This document shows positions 52,215 through 60,894 of a stretch of DNA of 64,000 bases, piece after piece (position 1 is the stretch's first letter; every line of letters begins with the position of its first letter). Source of the DNA: Burkholderia sp. D-99 (GTDB lineage Bacteria; Pseudomonadota; Gammaproteobacteria; Burkholderiales; Burkholderiaceae); the NCBI RefSeq assembly GCF_011605345.1, contig NZ_JAAOXM010000005.1:372001-436000 (forward strand). Reading direction: 5' to 3'. A program made the position numbers and the translations under genes. The notes beneath the pieces are model-generated. The model was given only the letters and a program-made list of their open reading frames with translations. It did no database searches and had not been told where the DNA came from.

Positions 52215-53138
52215 TCAGGCCGCTGCCGCTTGTTTCATCGCGTCGTGCTGCTCGCCACCCAGGCTATCGACGAGATCGGTCAACATTCGCGCCAATTCGC
52301 CCGTCATCAGCGTGACATCCGAGTCGAAGCGTTCGTCGTCGTTCTGCGCGGTGGGATCCGTCACTTCCTTGATCACGTCGAGCGGCGTCACACGCTTGAT
52401 CGTCAGCGATGGTGTCAGCACGAAGGAGATCCGGTCGTTCCAGGTCATCGCGAGGCGCATGCATTGTTTGCCGGCCTCGATGTGCCGGCGCATGTCGTTC
52501 GCTTCCAGCGCGTGGCCGACGTATCGCACCGTGGCGCCGCCTTCGCCGCTCGAGCGCAACTCGGCGTCCTGGTCCACAGTGAATCCGCCCGGCGCTTCGC
52601 CGGACAGCAGCCAGTCCGTCATCGCGGCGACCGGCGAATGCGCCACTTGAACGCTGGCGAGCGGCAACGGGTCGATCGATTTGACGAGCAGGCCGCGAAT
52701 GTCGTCGGCAAGCGCTTGCGAAGCCGCATCGATGACGAGCCAGCCGTTCACCGTGTCGATCCACACGCGGGTATCGCGGCGAATGCTGAACGCGCGCGGC
52801 ATCAGTTCGTCGGTAACCTGCTCCTTGAGTTCGCGCAACTGTTTGCGCCCCAACTTGAAGCCCTGCTGCTCCTCGACTTCAAGCGCCCGGGCCTTGGTCA
52901 CCTGATTGACGACCGACGCCGGTAGCAGCTTCTTTTCCGCACGAAACACCAGCAGCATCTGCCGGTTGTTCGAATACACAAGCGCGCCGTCGTCACGCGG
53001 CGACGCCCATCCGAAGCGCTGCATCTCGATGCTGTTGCACGGCTGAAACGCGTAGGGCGCCAGCCATTTTTCCATCTGGTCGGGGGTAACGGCCCAAGGG
53101 GCCGGAAGACGATGAAGCTGAAGATTCTTGAACCACAT
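52215..53138 (-). CDS. rdgC: Recombination-associated protein RdgC
   Basis: Ring-shaped double-stranded DNA-binding nucleoid protein that limits RecA loading. The 307-residue length equals the family's. It starts MWFKNLQLHRLPAPW and carries QPCNSIEMQRFGWASPR and LGRKQLRELKEQVTDELMPRAF, all RdgC hallmarks; the C terminus ends in an Ala run instead of the usual tail. ATG 53138 follows an AGGAG-like sequence on its strand (TATAGGAGG region, 8 bases away lies within the opposite orientation, so the site is weak). It sits between two decayed IS transposase genes. Confidence 0.95.
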   Translation of the reverse strand: MWFKNLQLHRLPAPWAVTPDQMEKWLAPYAFQPCNSIEMQRFGWASPRDDGALVYSNNRQMLLVFRAEKKLLPASVVNQVTKARALEVEEQQGFKLGRKQLRELKEQVTDELMPRAFSIRRDTRVWIDTVNGWLVIDAASQALADDIRGLLVKSIDPLPLASVQVAHSPVAAMTDWLLSGEAPGGFTVDQDAELRSSGEGGATVRYVGHALEANDMRRHIEAGKQCMRLAMTWNDRISFVLTPSLTIKRVTPLDVIKEVTDPTAQNDDERFDSDVTLMTGELARMLTDLVDSLGGEQHDAMKQAAAA

Positions 53139-53215
53139 AGGAGGGCGGGCAAAGCGGCAAAGCGTGCCATTCTATATGACGGGGAGGTGTTGCGGCCATG
53201 CGTCGATCGCGTCTA

Positions 53216-53490
53216 CACACACTGACGACCGAGGGCCGCACGAACATCCGCGATGTCATATCAATCAGTGAACGCCCTGGCACGGCCGAGATCTGCTGTT
53301 CGGCAACGCCAATGGCCGGATGGCGACATTCGTCGAACGCCAGGCCTGGTTCGTGATGTGGGTAAAGATTATTCGCAAGGACGCTGAGGCTGTAGTCAGC
53401 GCTCCGATAAGACACGCCGGCCGAACGATTCCGTCAAGCTGTTGCTTCGACCGGTTGAATTCGCCGTCGATGCCGGACGTCGACTTCGCG
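53216..53490 (+). pseudogene. Decayed IS30-family transposase fragment
   Basis: Encodes pieces TEGRTNIRDVISISERPG, RDLLFGNANGRMATFVERQ and FVMWVKIIRKDAEAVVSAPI, matching the IS30 catalytic core (usual HWEGDLL...VERQTRYVMLVKV). A one-base shift separates the first and second pieces, and homology fades after about 53490. The following 53491-53749 holds no gene I can support. Confidence 0.72.
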
Positions 53491-53749
53491 CGAAAGCGCA
53501 ACGCTCGATGCCCGCCGTGGACGGGATCGCACCGACAGATGCAAGCGTTGAATGCCGGTCTCGGTCTAAACAGCGGGCGTCCAATCGTGGAGTAGTATTC
53601 CCCCCACGTCCAGGTCATTGCTCGGCCTCTCTGGCACACGGGCAGCCCATCCGTGACGGGGGCGGCAAGCGCGTTGAAGGGTTGGGAAGCCGCTTCAACG
53701 ATACGTGTGGCGGCGTTGGCCGTGACAACGGAATTGACGGGAATGCATC

Positions 53750-54151
53750 ATGTCAACCGAGTGGAAGCACCGCGTCAGACTGTTTATCCAGCGCTTCTGG
53801 CAGCCGACCAGTGCGTGCATGACCTGCATGCCGGGGAGCTGGGGCAACATCATGAGCCTTGCCCACTGGACTATCGCATTTCATACAGGTCTGCTTACCG
53901 GACTCCTGGCTGTACTTTTGACGTTCACGCCCGCGGTGAAACTCTACGCGCATCGATACGGCAATGCGCTGGTTGTTGGCTGCCTGACGACGTTGGGCGA
54001 CGCCTACTCGCACACGAGTCACTACCGTATTCCGTATGTCGAGCACATCGTGACGGGGGCGATTTCAGGTCTCTTGACGCTGGTGGCCTCCTATCTCCTC
54101 GAGGACCGTGCGCGACGCCTTCGGGCGGTATGGGCTCGGGTATTCGGGTAG
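53750..54151 (+). CDS. Small inner-membrane protein, unknown function
   Basis: A 133-residue protein with two or three predicted membrane helices (residues about 40-63, 70-80 and 96-116) and positively charged ends (MSTEWKHRVR; EDRARRLRAVWARVFG). Cys23 and Cys26 (CMTC) form a CxxC pair before the first helix. Family not recognised. GGGAATG sequence precedes the ATG. No operon partner; 252 non-coding bases follow. Confidence 0.6.
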   Translation: MSTEWKHRVRLFIQRFWQPTSACMTCMPGSWGNIMSLAHWTIAFHTGLLTGLLAVLLTFTPAVKLYAHRYGNALVVGCLTTLGDAYSHTSHYRIPYVEHIVTGAISGLLTLVASYLLEDRARRLRAVWARVFG

Positions 54152-54403
54152 CTTGTCCGTTGACTTTTTGAACCCACGCGGCCCAACGGAAAGAGGCTCC
54201 CCGGTGTGGCTACGCTTCATGATCGCGAGGCTGCGCATGGACAACGGGACTCGCGAGCGTTACATGCCCCAGCTTCAGGGCGCGACCAGAAGCGCTCTGT
54301 CGACGATCCGGTTGATATCCTCGACAATCTTCATAGCCTTGCCTGATTGCACGAGGTCGCGAACCCGCTTCCGCCGTCGTCCAACCTGTCCTCGCATGTA
54401 ACC

Positions 54404-55120
54404 ATGCCACTACCGCTCGTCTTCTTGCCTGCAATGCCGTGCGACGAACGCATGTATGCCCATCAACTCGAAAGGTTGAGCGATCTGGTTGCGCCGTCTG
54501 TCCGGGTGCTCGGTTGTCCTACGTTTGCCGACAGTGCCGAGAGCCTGCTTGCCTCCGTTGACGGCCCATTCATCATTGCAGGGACGGCCTACGGTGGCTG
54601 TCTCGCGATGGAAGTGCTGGCCCGAGCGCCTGAACGTATACGTGGACTCTGGTTGATGAATTGTCAGCCGGGTGTGCATCCGCATCCGGACGTTGTTCGC
54701 GCCACCAGCCGGAGGATTCGGGCGGGCGAGCATGAGCAAGTGATCGCCGAATTCGCCGAGAACGCCATTCCTCCGGAAGATGTCCGGTCGAGAGCAGCGT
54801 TTGTTCAAATGGCGCGCGATACCGGTTCGGACATGTTTGCGCGACAGTCCGATGCTACGCTGACTCGCTCGGATCGGTGGTCGACGCTGGCAACGAGCAA
54901 GATTCCAACACTTCTCATATGGGGCAAGGCAGATCGCTTCGTTCCGGTCGATGTCGGCCTTCGTATCGCCAGGCTGATGCCGCATGCTCGATTCGAGTCG
55001 CTCGAAGGATGCGGGCATTTTCCGACGCTGGAGCGGCCATCGTCTTGCACTGACATTGCTCGACGCTGGCTGGTAGAGCAAGTCGTAGGCAGCCGTGTCC
55101 ACGGTATCGTAGTCGGATGA
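54404..55120 (+). CDS. Alpha/beta hydrolase with Ser-to-Ala nucleophile position
   Basis: A 238-residue alpha/beta-hydrolase-fold protein. The nucleophile elbow is GTAYGG at residues 60-65, so Ala62 stands where the family has Ser; the acid (WGKADRFVPV) and His (GCGHFPTLERP) are kept. It may be catalytically dead, a binding protein, or use another residue. ATG 54404 gives the family's usual opening MPLPLVFLPAMPCDERMY; a longer frame upstream is less likely. No ribosome site is evident. The next gene starts 105 bases on. Confidence 0.78.
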   Translation: MPLPLVFLPAMPCDERMYAHQLERLSDLVAPSVRVLGCPTFADSAESLLASVDGPFIIAGTAYGGCLAMEVLARAPERIRGLWLMNCQPGVHPHPDVVRATSRRIRAGEHEQVIAEFAENAIPPEDVRSRAAFVQMARDTGSDMFARQSDATLTRSDRWSTLATSKIPTLLIWGKADRFVPVDVGLRIARLMPHARFESLEGCGHFPTLERPSSCTDIARRWLVEQVVGSRVHGIVVG

Positions 55121-55225
55121 GAAAAGGCCGAAACTGCCGGCCACGAACGGTTGTTCGACACCGTGCGTCACCTGGACGACAATCGACCGGCTTCCTGCGT
55201 TCGCAGGCCGTCGACAGGGCCCCAA

Positions 55226-55801
55226 ATGCCGATTACAGAAACGCTGCGCCCCCCCGGGGTTATCGTCGTACTCAACGGTCCGAGCAGCTCGGGCAAAAGC
55301 ACATTGTCCAGATATCTACGCGAGAACCTGGACGAGCATCCTTTGCACGTCGAGCTTGATGTATTCCGGAGCATGGAGCCTGCCAACTATTGGGACGTCG
55401 AGAAGCCGTTGGTAGAGATCCGCTTGGCAGCCCTGTGTCGGGCGATCAATGCCACGGCCGCCACCTTCTCCAGACATGGTCAGGCCGTGATCGTCGATCA
55501 CGTTCTATCGTCCGATGCGTGGCGCTACATGCTTGAAGACCTGACCGAGCTACCGGTACTTATTATTGGTGTTTCCTGTGCGCTTGAAGTCCTGATCGAA
55601 CGCGAACAGGCCCGTGGCGACCGTAAGATCGGACTCGCCAAGTCTCAGTTTCACTCGATTCACGCTAACCGGCACTACGATTACGTGGTGGACACATCGT
55701 CTTCGAACGGTGCCGAATGCGGTCAGCAGGTTCTGGAGTGGCTAGAAACCCGACCGACACCCGCTGCATTCACGAAGATGCACCAGCAGTTTTTCCGGTA
55801 A
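55226..55801 (+). CDS. Chloramphenicol phosphotransferase-like P-loop kinase
   Basis: A 191-residue P-loop protein: GVIVVLNGPSSSGKSTLSRY with Walker A at residues 18-25, LDVFRSM after strand 2, VIVDHVLSS and the lid REQARGDRKIGLAKSQF with several Arg. This matches the CPT family; CPT proper phosphorylates chloramphenicol at the 3-OH, but many chromosomal members have unknown substrates. ATG 55226 puts the P-loop at the usual place; AGGG lies before it. Resistance should not be assumed. Confidence 0.78.
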   Translation: MPITETLRPPGVIVVLNGPSSSGKSTLSRYLRENLDEHPLHVELDVFRSMEPANYWDVEKPLVEIRLAALCRAINATAATFSRHGQAVIVDHVLSSDAWRYMLEDLTELPVLIIGVSCALEVLIEREQARGDRKIGLAKSQFHSIHANRHYDYVVDTSSSNGAECGQQVLEWLETRPTPAAFTKMHQQFFR

Positions 55802-56112
55802 CCCATATGGACAGGTGTCGGCCATGTAGCGTCGTTCGCCTATCTTGCTGAACCGACATTTGGACGTCAGCTTCGCATCGGTTATCGACCGATCGTGTAA
55901 CGACAATACGCGCCACATCATCGGCTTCGCCCTGCCAGGATTGACAGGTATCATTGCGCGATTTTCATAACTATTATCCTTGCATTCACAATAAAAAATA
56001 ATCGATCAGTTGTCGAAAATGAATTACACAAAAAATTAAGCGCAACTGTTGTAGCAGTAATGTAAGCGTGCATGAGGGGCTTCTTAAACTACCTTTCAAA
56101 ACGGGGCATGCC
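55802..56112. other. AT-rich intergenic stretch before the repeat protein
   Basis: No gene found. From about 55950 to 56060 the sequence is strongly AT-rich, unlike the chromosome, and contains AATAAAAAATAATCG and AAAAAATTAAG runs. It probably holds the promoter of the following repeat protein and suggests recent acquisition. Confidence 0.5.
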
Positions 56113-56964
56113 ATGTCAGACAATCGAGTATCCGGATTTTCTCCTTCGGGATGGATTTCCGGAACGGTCGACAACACTCTGCAGCAAAAGGGCTCTATCT
56201 CGGTACTTCCGCCGTTACCAGCTGGCACGATCATCTTGGGGCTGACGGTCTTGCCCATTCACCTTTATTCCAACGACCCGCATCCCGAGCCGTTTCCCGG
56301 GCTACAGACCAACTTCACGACCGACGGACGCGGATTCATATTGTCGGCCGAGCCTTATAATCCGCGCGATTCAATCCAGTTTTTCATGTGGCAGGTTACG
56401 TATGGGACCGCACCGGCGGGCTATCAGCCGCGAGGCTGGAAATCCGGCGTGACCTCGAACGCTTCGTTGCCACAGAAAATCAATACGCAAATCTCCCCCA
56501 ATGAGGCCATTGCCGGGGTCACAGTTCTACCAATTCATATTTACTCCAATGATCCGAATCCCGAGCCGTGGGCCGGCCTGATTGCCGAATTTACGGAATC
56601 CGGCTCGATATTTCTCAGTTCGGACGGGACGAAGCCGCGTGACAGTATCGACTGGTTCTTATGGCAGACTTTTCTGGGACGTCAAGGCGCGAGCCCGACC
56701 CGAATTGGCTGGAATTCCGGCGTAACAGGTAGCGCCGATCTGCCTGCACGTATTAACCCGACGATTCCACCGGGTTTCGGTATTGTTTCGGTGACGGTCT
56801 TGCCGATTCATATCTACAAGAACGATCCTAAGCCGGAACCCTGGCCGGGATTGCGTGTGGACTTTCCGACGCCACAAAGCTTCACGATTCAAGCGGTAGC
56901 CAACGACCCTCGCGACAGCATCGATTGGTTCGAATGGCAGGTTACTTATGCTGCGCTGGGTTGA
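56113..56964 (+). CDS. Protein of three tandem ~92-residue repeats, unknown function
   Basis: A 283-residue protein built almost only of three repeats. Each has a GW-x-SG start, a core VTVLPIHIYSNDPNPEPW (LTVLPIHLYSNDPHPEPF in repeat 1; VTVLPIHIYKNDPKPEPW in repeat 3), and an ending P-RDSIDWF-x-WQ. No signal peptide or Cys; strands and Pro-rich turns suggest an all-beta repeat or lectin-like fold. I know no family for it. ATG 56113 behind GGGG was chosen; a Met 45 bases up is possible. GC is lower than the flanks. Confidence 0.75.
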   Translation: MSDNRVSGFSPSGWISGTVDNTLQQKGSISVLPPLPAGTIILGLTVLPIHLYSNDPHPEPFPGLQTNFTTDGRGFILSAEPYNPRDSIQFFMWQVTYGTAPAGYQPRGWKSGVTSNASLPQKINTQISPNEAIAGVTVLPIHIYSNDPNPEPWAGLIAEFTESGSIFLSSDGTKPRDSIDWFLWQTFLGRQGASPTRIGWNSGVTGSADLPARINPTIPPGFGIVSVTVLPIHIYKNDPKPEPWPGLRVDFPTPQSFTIQAVANDPRDSIDWFEWQVTYAALG

Positions 56965-57077
56965 TGACAAGGTGGCTGTCCCCCGGTTTCCTGGACAGAG
57001 GCTGCAGCGATAGTGTTCGAGCTTGAACCGCTTGGATTTCCTGGACAGTGCCGAGTGTTAGTGGTCGGCCTTTCATG

Positions 57078-57108
57078 AGCCTTCGGCCGTAGGCCGAAGG
57101 CTTTATTG
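57078..57108 (+). terminator. Strong terminator hairpin
   Basis: A perfect 11-bp stem AGCCTTCGGCC / GGCCGAAGGCT with a GTA loop is followed by TTATTG. It is 113 bases after the repeat-protein stop; between them the motif TTTCCTGGACAG occurs twice (56985 and 57036 regions), resembling IS ends. Confidence 0.65.
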
Positions 57109-57281
57109 TCGAGCGAATGTGCGCGGTGTCAAATCCTCGAGGGGGATGAGCAAGGTTCGTGATTGTGCTCTGCAGAGCATAAGGCAGAGATTCTTTGATT
57201 GGCGGTCGCGGCAACCAGCGCATCGCCATCGAAGAAACCCGTTCAAGCGAAGCTGTCACGACTCTTGCTCCCAATCCAGGG

Positions 57282-57690
57282 TCAGGAAATCAGTTCAAGA
57301 TGCTTGGCGCCGTTCGGCACGGCATCGTCAACCAGGCGCCGATCGAAGGTCGCCAGCTTGCCCTTGTGAGCACGAGCGAGCGCAGGCAGGTACACGTGTC
57401 GGTCAGTCGAGCGGACGACAGCACACGGGTGGCGTCGACGTGTTTTCCATCCAGCACGCTCACGTCGTCCGGCCAGAAAGTGTGCCCCGAGTGGGCTGGC
57501 CGTTGCACGACGAGTGGTGAAACGGCCGCCGGCAAGCCCATCGTGTTCTGGTATTTCGGATTCCAGATAATTTGAGGCGCGCCGTTTTTGGTGAGGGGGC
57601 AGGTGGCCTAGGCAGAATGACCTACCCGGCCAAACCAGCATGCGCGGCTCGTGCTGAACGTGTGCCGGGCCAAACGGCCGCTTCGGGTAG
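57282..57690 (-). pseudogene. Broken VapC-type PIN-domain toxin gene
   Basis: Pieces of a PIN toxin appear in shifting frames: PAHVQHEP, then RACWFGRVGHSA, then a TAG where the family's Trp codon of WATCP is expected followed by ATCPLTKNG, HTFWPDDVSVLD and SARLTD, then (after another shift) YLPALARAHKGKLATFDRRL. The order fits one VapC gene with at least two frameshifts and one nonsense change. No VapB is seen upstream. Confidence 0.75.
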
Positions 57691-57746
57691 TTAGCCGACA
57701 AATACCACCGGAATTCCATGAATCGCCACGTTCCCCGACGTCCACA

Positions 57747-58640
57747 TCATTCCCGCCCGCCCAGATACTCACAAAGAAATTCCACGAACACCCGCACCTT
57801 TGCCGACAGGTTGAGCCGCTCCGGATACACCGCATAGATATCCGATGGCGGCAACGACCAATCCTCGAGCACGCGCGTCAGCGCGCCCGAATCGATCAAC
57901 GGTTGCGCGTCCCATTCGGATCGCACCAGCACGCCGTGCCCGTCGATCGCCCAGCGCAGTGTCGCTTCGCCGTCGTTGCTGCTCATCACGCCATGCACCT
58001 TGACGAGTTCATGGCGCTTGCCCTTCGTGAAGTGCCACGTGCCGTATGCGGTGTCGTTCTCGCGCAGCACGATGCAGCGGTGGCCGCGCAGGTCGCCGGG
58101 CACCTTCGGCGTCCCGTTCGCCTTCAGGTAAGCGGGTGACGCGCAGACGAAACGGCGGTTCGCGGCCAGCTTGCGGCCCACCACGCGCTGGTCCGGCAGT
58201 TCGCCGAACCGGATACCCACGTCGTACGCGAACTCGGCCAGGTTCATCGGGCGGTCGGTGAGTTCGAGCTGGATCTCGACCTCCGGATGACGATCGCGAA
58301 ACGCGGACAGCGCGGGCACGATGTGGCGGCGCCCGAACCCGAAAGTCGCATTGACCTTCAGCAGCCCTTGCGGCTGGTTGCGGCTGCTCGACACCGTGCG
58401 TTCGAGTTCGTGTACCTGTTCCAGCAACTTCGAGCCGGTCGCGAGATACACCTCGCCCTCGTTGGTCAGCGCGAGCCGCCTCGTGGTGCGGTTCAGCAGC
58501 TTCACGCCCAGGCGCCGCTCGATCTGGTTGAGCCGCGCGCTGACGGCCGGCGGCGTCACGCCGAGATCGCGCGCGAGTGCGGACAGGCTGCCGTGCGTGA
58601 CGAGCCGCGCGAAGAATTCCAGGTCTGCGATCGGATCCAT
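57747..58640 (-). CDS. LysR-family transcriptional regulator
   Basis: A 297-residue LTTR: winged HTH in residues 1-65 (LEFFARLVTHGSLSALARDLGVTPPAVSARLNQIE) and an effector-binding domain. Divergent from a LeuCD-like hydro-lyase and transporter operon, so it likely activates those genes with their substrate as coinducer. The 118-base intergenic region contains an AT-rich interrupted palindrome at 58641-58669. Confidence 0.92.
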   Translation of the reverse strand: MDPIADLEFFARLVTHGSLSALARDLGVTPPAVSARLNQIERRLGVKLLNRTTRRLALTNEGEVYLATGSKLLEQVHELERTVSSSRNQPQGLLKVNATFGFGRRHIVPALSAFRDRHPEVEIQLELTDRPMNLAEFAYDVGIRFGELPDQRVVGRKLAANRRFVCASPAYLKANGTPKVPGDLRGHRCIVLRENDTAYGTWHFTKGKRHELVKVHGVMSSNDGEATLRWAIDGHGVLVRSEWDAQPLIDSGALTRVLEDWSLPPSDIYAVYPERLNLSAKVRVFVEFLCEYLGGRE

Positions 58641-58669
58641 CTTAAAGTTTCATTTAATAATGGGTTAAG
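58641..58669. promoter_or_regulatory. Candidate LysR-type binding site
   Basis: CTTAA and TTAAG arms enclose an AT-rich 19-base centre (CTTAAAGTTTCATTTAATAA then TGGGTTAAG) directly upstream of the regulator start and 90 bases before the hydro-lyase gene. A third TTTAAGG lies at 58681. This fits a LysR dual-promoter layout. Confidence 0.45.
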
Positions 58670-58758
58670 CCGTGCCTCATTTTAAGGCGTCACCCTCCAA
58701 ATTACACTTGCCGAAACGTCCGCACCAGGGCGTTTTCGCAAGACAGACCGGAGGAACG

Positions 58759-60171
58759 ATGGGACAGACGCTTTACCGGAAGATCGTGGCGAGCCACACG
58801 GTGTTCCGCGTCGACGAGCAGCATGTTGTGCTGTATGCCGACCTGCACATCATGAACGAGTACACGAGTCCGCAGGCGTTCGCGGGGCTCGCGGAAAAGA
58901 ACCTGCCGGTGCGCCGCCCGGAAAAGCAGATGGGCATCGTCGATCACGTGATCCCGACGCATCCCGTCCCGGTCGGCCAGCGCACGATCGTCATCGACGC
59001 CGCTGCCAGCCAGGCCGCCAACTTCACGCGCAACTGCCGCAAGCACGGCATCCACCTGTTCGACGTGCAGGATACCGAACAGGGCATCGAGCATGTGGTC
59101 GCGCCGGAGATCGGCCTGATCCGGCCCGGGATGGTCGTGCTGTGCGGCGACAGCCACACGACGACGTACGGCGCGCTGGGCGCGCTCGGTTTCGGCATCG
59201 GCACGTCGGAAGTCGAGCATGTGCTGGCGACGCAGACGCTCGTGTACCGCGTCGCGCGTGACATGCGTATCCACGTGGGCGGCACGCTGCCCGCCGGCAC
59301 GACGTCGAAGGATCTCGTGCTCTACATCATCTCGCGGATCGGTGCGCAGGGCGCACGCGGTTTCGTCGTCGAATACGGCGGGCCGGCGATCGCTGCGCTG
59401 AGCGCCGAAGCGCGGATGACCCTGTGCAACATGACGGTGGAAGCCGGCGCACGCGGCGCGCTCATCGCACCCGATGAAACGACGCTCGCGTATGTTCGCG
59501 AGCGGGTCCGCGACCTGCCGGTGGCGCAAATCGACGAAGCCGCCGTGCAGTGGGCACAACTGAAATCCGACGCCGATGCGCAGTTCGACATCACGCATCG
59601 CTTCGATGCCGCGGACGTCGCGCCGTTCGTGACCTGGGGCACGAGCCCCGACCAGGCAATCGCGATCACCGCGTGCATTCCAGCGTTGTCGGCCGAACCG
59701 CTCGAACGCGACAACGCGCGCAAGGCGCTCGACTACATGGGGCTCGATGCCGGGCAGCCTATCGATGGCCTGGCCGTCGATCACGTGTTCATCGGCTCGT
59801 GCACGAATGCACGGATCGAGGACTTGCGTGCGGCAGCGGACGTCGTGCGCGGCCGCACGGTCGCGCGATCGGTGCGCGCGATGGTCGTGCCGGGTTCGGT
59901 CGCGGTGCGCGAGCAGGCCGAGCGCGAAGGCGTCGCGCGCACGCTGATCGATGCCGGTTTTGAATGGCGCCAGCCGGGCTGTTCGATGTGCCTCGCGATG
60001 AACGACGACATCCTGCAACCCGGACAGCGCTGCGCGTCGACGACGAACCGCAATTTCGAGGGCCGCCAGGGCCGCGGCGCGCGCACCCACCTGATGAGCC
60101 CGGCGATGGCCGCCGCCGCCGCGCTGGCCGGCCGCATCGTCGACGTACGCAAGGAGTTCGACCATGTCTGA
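58759..60171 (+). CDS. LeuC-like hydro-lyase large subunit (aconitase superfamily)
   Basis: Large subunit of a [4Fe-4S] (de)hydratase acting on a branched or substituted malate. The 470-residue protein keeps the cluster Cys in FIGSCTN near residue 350 and QPGCSMC near 410, and the CGDSHTTTYGALGALGFG segment. ATG 58759 is behind GGAGGAACG. It is coupled to the small subunit (8-base overlap) and followed by a 2-hydroxycarboxylate carrier, not by leuB, so a catabolic substrate (for example citramalate or dimethylmalate) is more likely than isopropylmalate for leucine synthesis. Confidence 0.88.
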   Translation: MGQTLYRKIVASHTVFRVDEQHVVLYADLHIMNEYTSPQAFAGLAEKNLPVRRPEKQMGIVDHVIPTHPVPVGQRTIVIDAAASQAANFTRNCRKHGIHLFDVQDTEQGIEHVVAPEIGLIRPGMVVLCGDSHTTTYGALGALGFGIGTSEVEHVLATQTLVYRVARDMRIHVGGTLPAGTTSKDLVLYIISRIGAQGARGFVVEYGGPAIAALSAEARMTLCNMTVEAGARGALIAPDETTLAYVRERVRDLPVAQIDEAAVQWAQLKSDADAQFDITHRFDAADVAPFVTWGTSPDQAIAITACIPALSAEPLERDNARKALDYMGLDAGQPIDGLAVDHVFIGSCTNARIEDLRAAADVVRGRTVARSVRAMVVPGSVAVREQAEREGVARTLIDAGFEWRQPGCSMCLAMNDDILQPGQRCASTTNRNFEGRQGRGARTHLMSPAMAAAAALAGRIVDVRKEFDHV

Positions 60172-60814
60172 GCACGCATTCGTCACCGGCATCGCCGCGC
60201 CGCTGCCGCTGAACAATCTCGACACCGACCAGATCATGCCCAAGCAGTTTCTGTTCGGCATCGACAAGTCGGGGCTCGCGCGCGGCGTGCTGTACGACCT
60301 CCGCCACGACGGTTCGGGCGTGCCTCGGCCTGATTTCGTATTGAACCGTCCCGAGTATCAGCGGGCCCGCATCCTCGTGGCCGGCGCCAATTTCGGCTGC
60401 GGCTCCAGCCGCGAGCACGCGGTGTGGGGCCTGCAGCAGGCGGGCTTCGAGGCGGTGATCGCGCCGAGCTTCGGCGAGATCTTCTACTTCAACGCGCTGA
60501 ACAACCGGCTGCTGCTGGTGATGCTCGATCCCGCCGTCATATCGGTGCTCGTCGGGCAGGCCAGCGATCCGGCTACGAGCACGCTGACGATCGACGTGCT
60601 GCGTCAGGTCGTCAGGACAGCAGATGGATCGGAATACCCGTTCGATCTGCCCGAGCGACAGAAGCGCATGTTCGTCGAAGGGCTCGACATGATTGGCATG
60701 ACGCTCGCCGACCGCACCGCGATCGATGGGTTCGAGGCACGCCACTACAAGGCCCATCCGTGGATGAGGATCGATCTGCCGAAGCAGCAACGCGGCGTGA
60801 ACGAAGCATCGTAG
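60164..60814 (+). CDS. LeuD-like hydro-lyase small subunit
   Basis: A 216-residue swivelling domain that completes the active site. It contains NNLDTDQIMPKQFLFGIDKSG and GANFGCGSSREHAVWGLQQAG with the conserved substrate-binding Ser-Arg, as in LeuD. Length matches LeuD (about 200-215). The start overlaps the large-subunit gene by 8 bases, so subunits are made together. Confidence 0.9.
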   Translation: MSEHAFVTGIAAPLPLNNLDTDQIMPKQFLFGIDKSGLARGVLYDLRHDGSGVPRPDFVLNRPEYQRARILVAGANFGCGSSREHAVWGLQQAGFEAVIAPSFGEIFYFNALNNRLLLVMLDPAVISVLVGQASDPATSTLTIDVLRQVVRTADGSEYPFDLPERQKRMFVEGLDMIGMTLADRTAIDGFEARHYKAHPWMRIDLPKQQRGVNEAS

Positions 60815-60894
60815 CGCCCGCCGTACGGGGCCGGACGCGCGGTTCCGTCCGGCCTTGCCGAAGTGCGACTGGAACATAAAAAAGGAGACATGAG

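Noticed and set aside
56980..57050. Possible IS3-type element ends (TTTCCTGGACAG twice)
   Set aside because: Two short copies without a transposase or matching inverted terminal repeats; not enough for a mobile element call.
58702..60267. 521-codon minus-strand frame opposite the LeuC-like gene
   Set aside because: Antisense shadow; the plus strand encodes a full aconitase-type protein.
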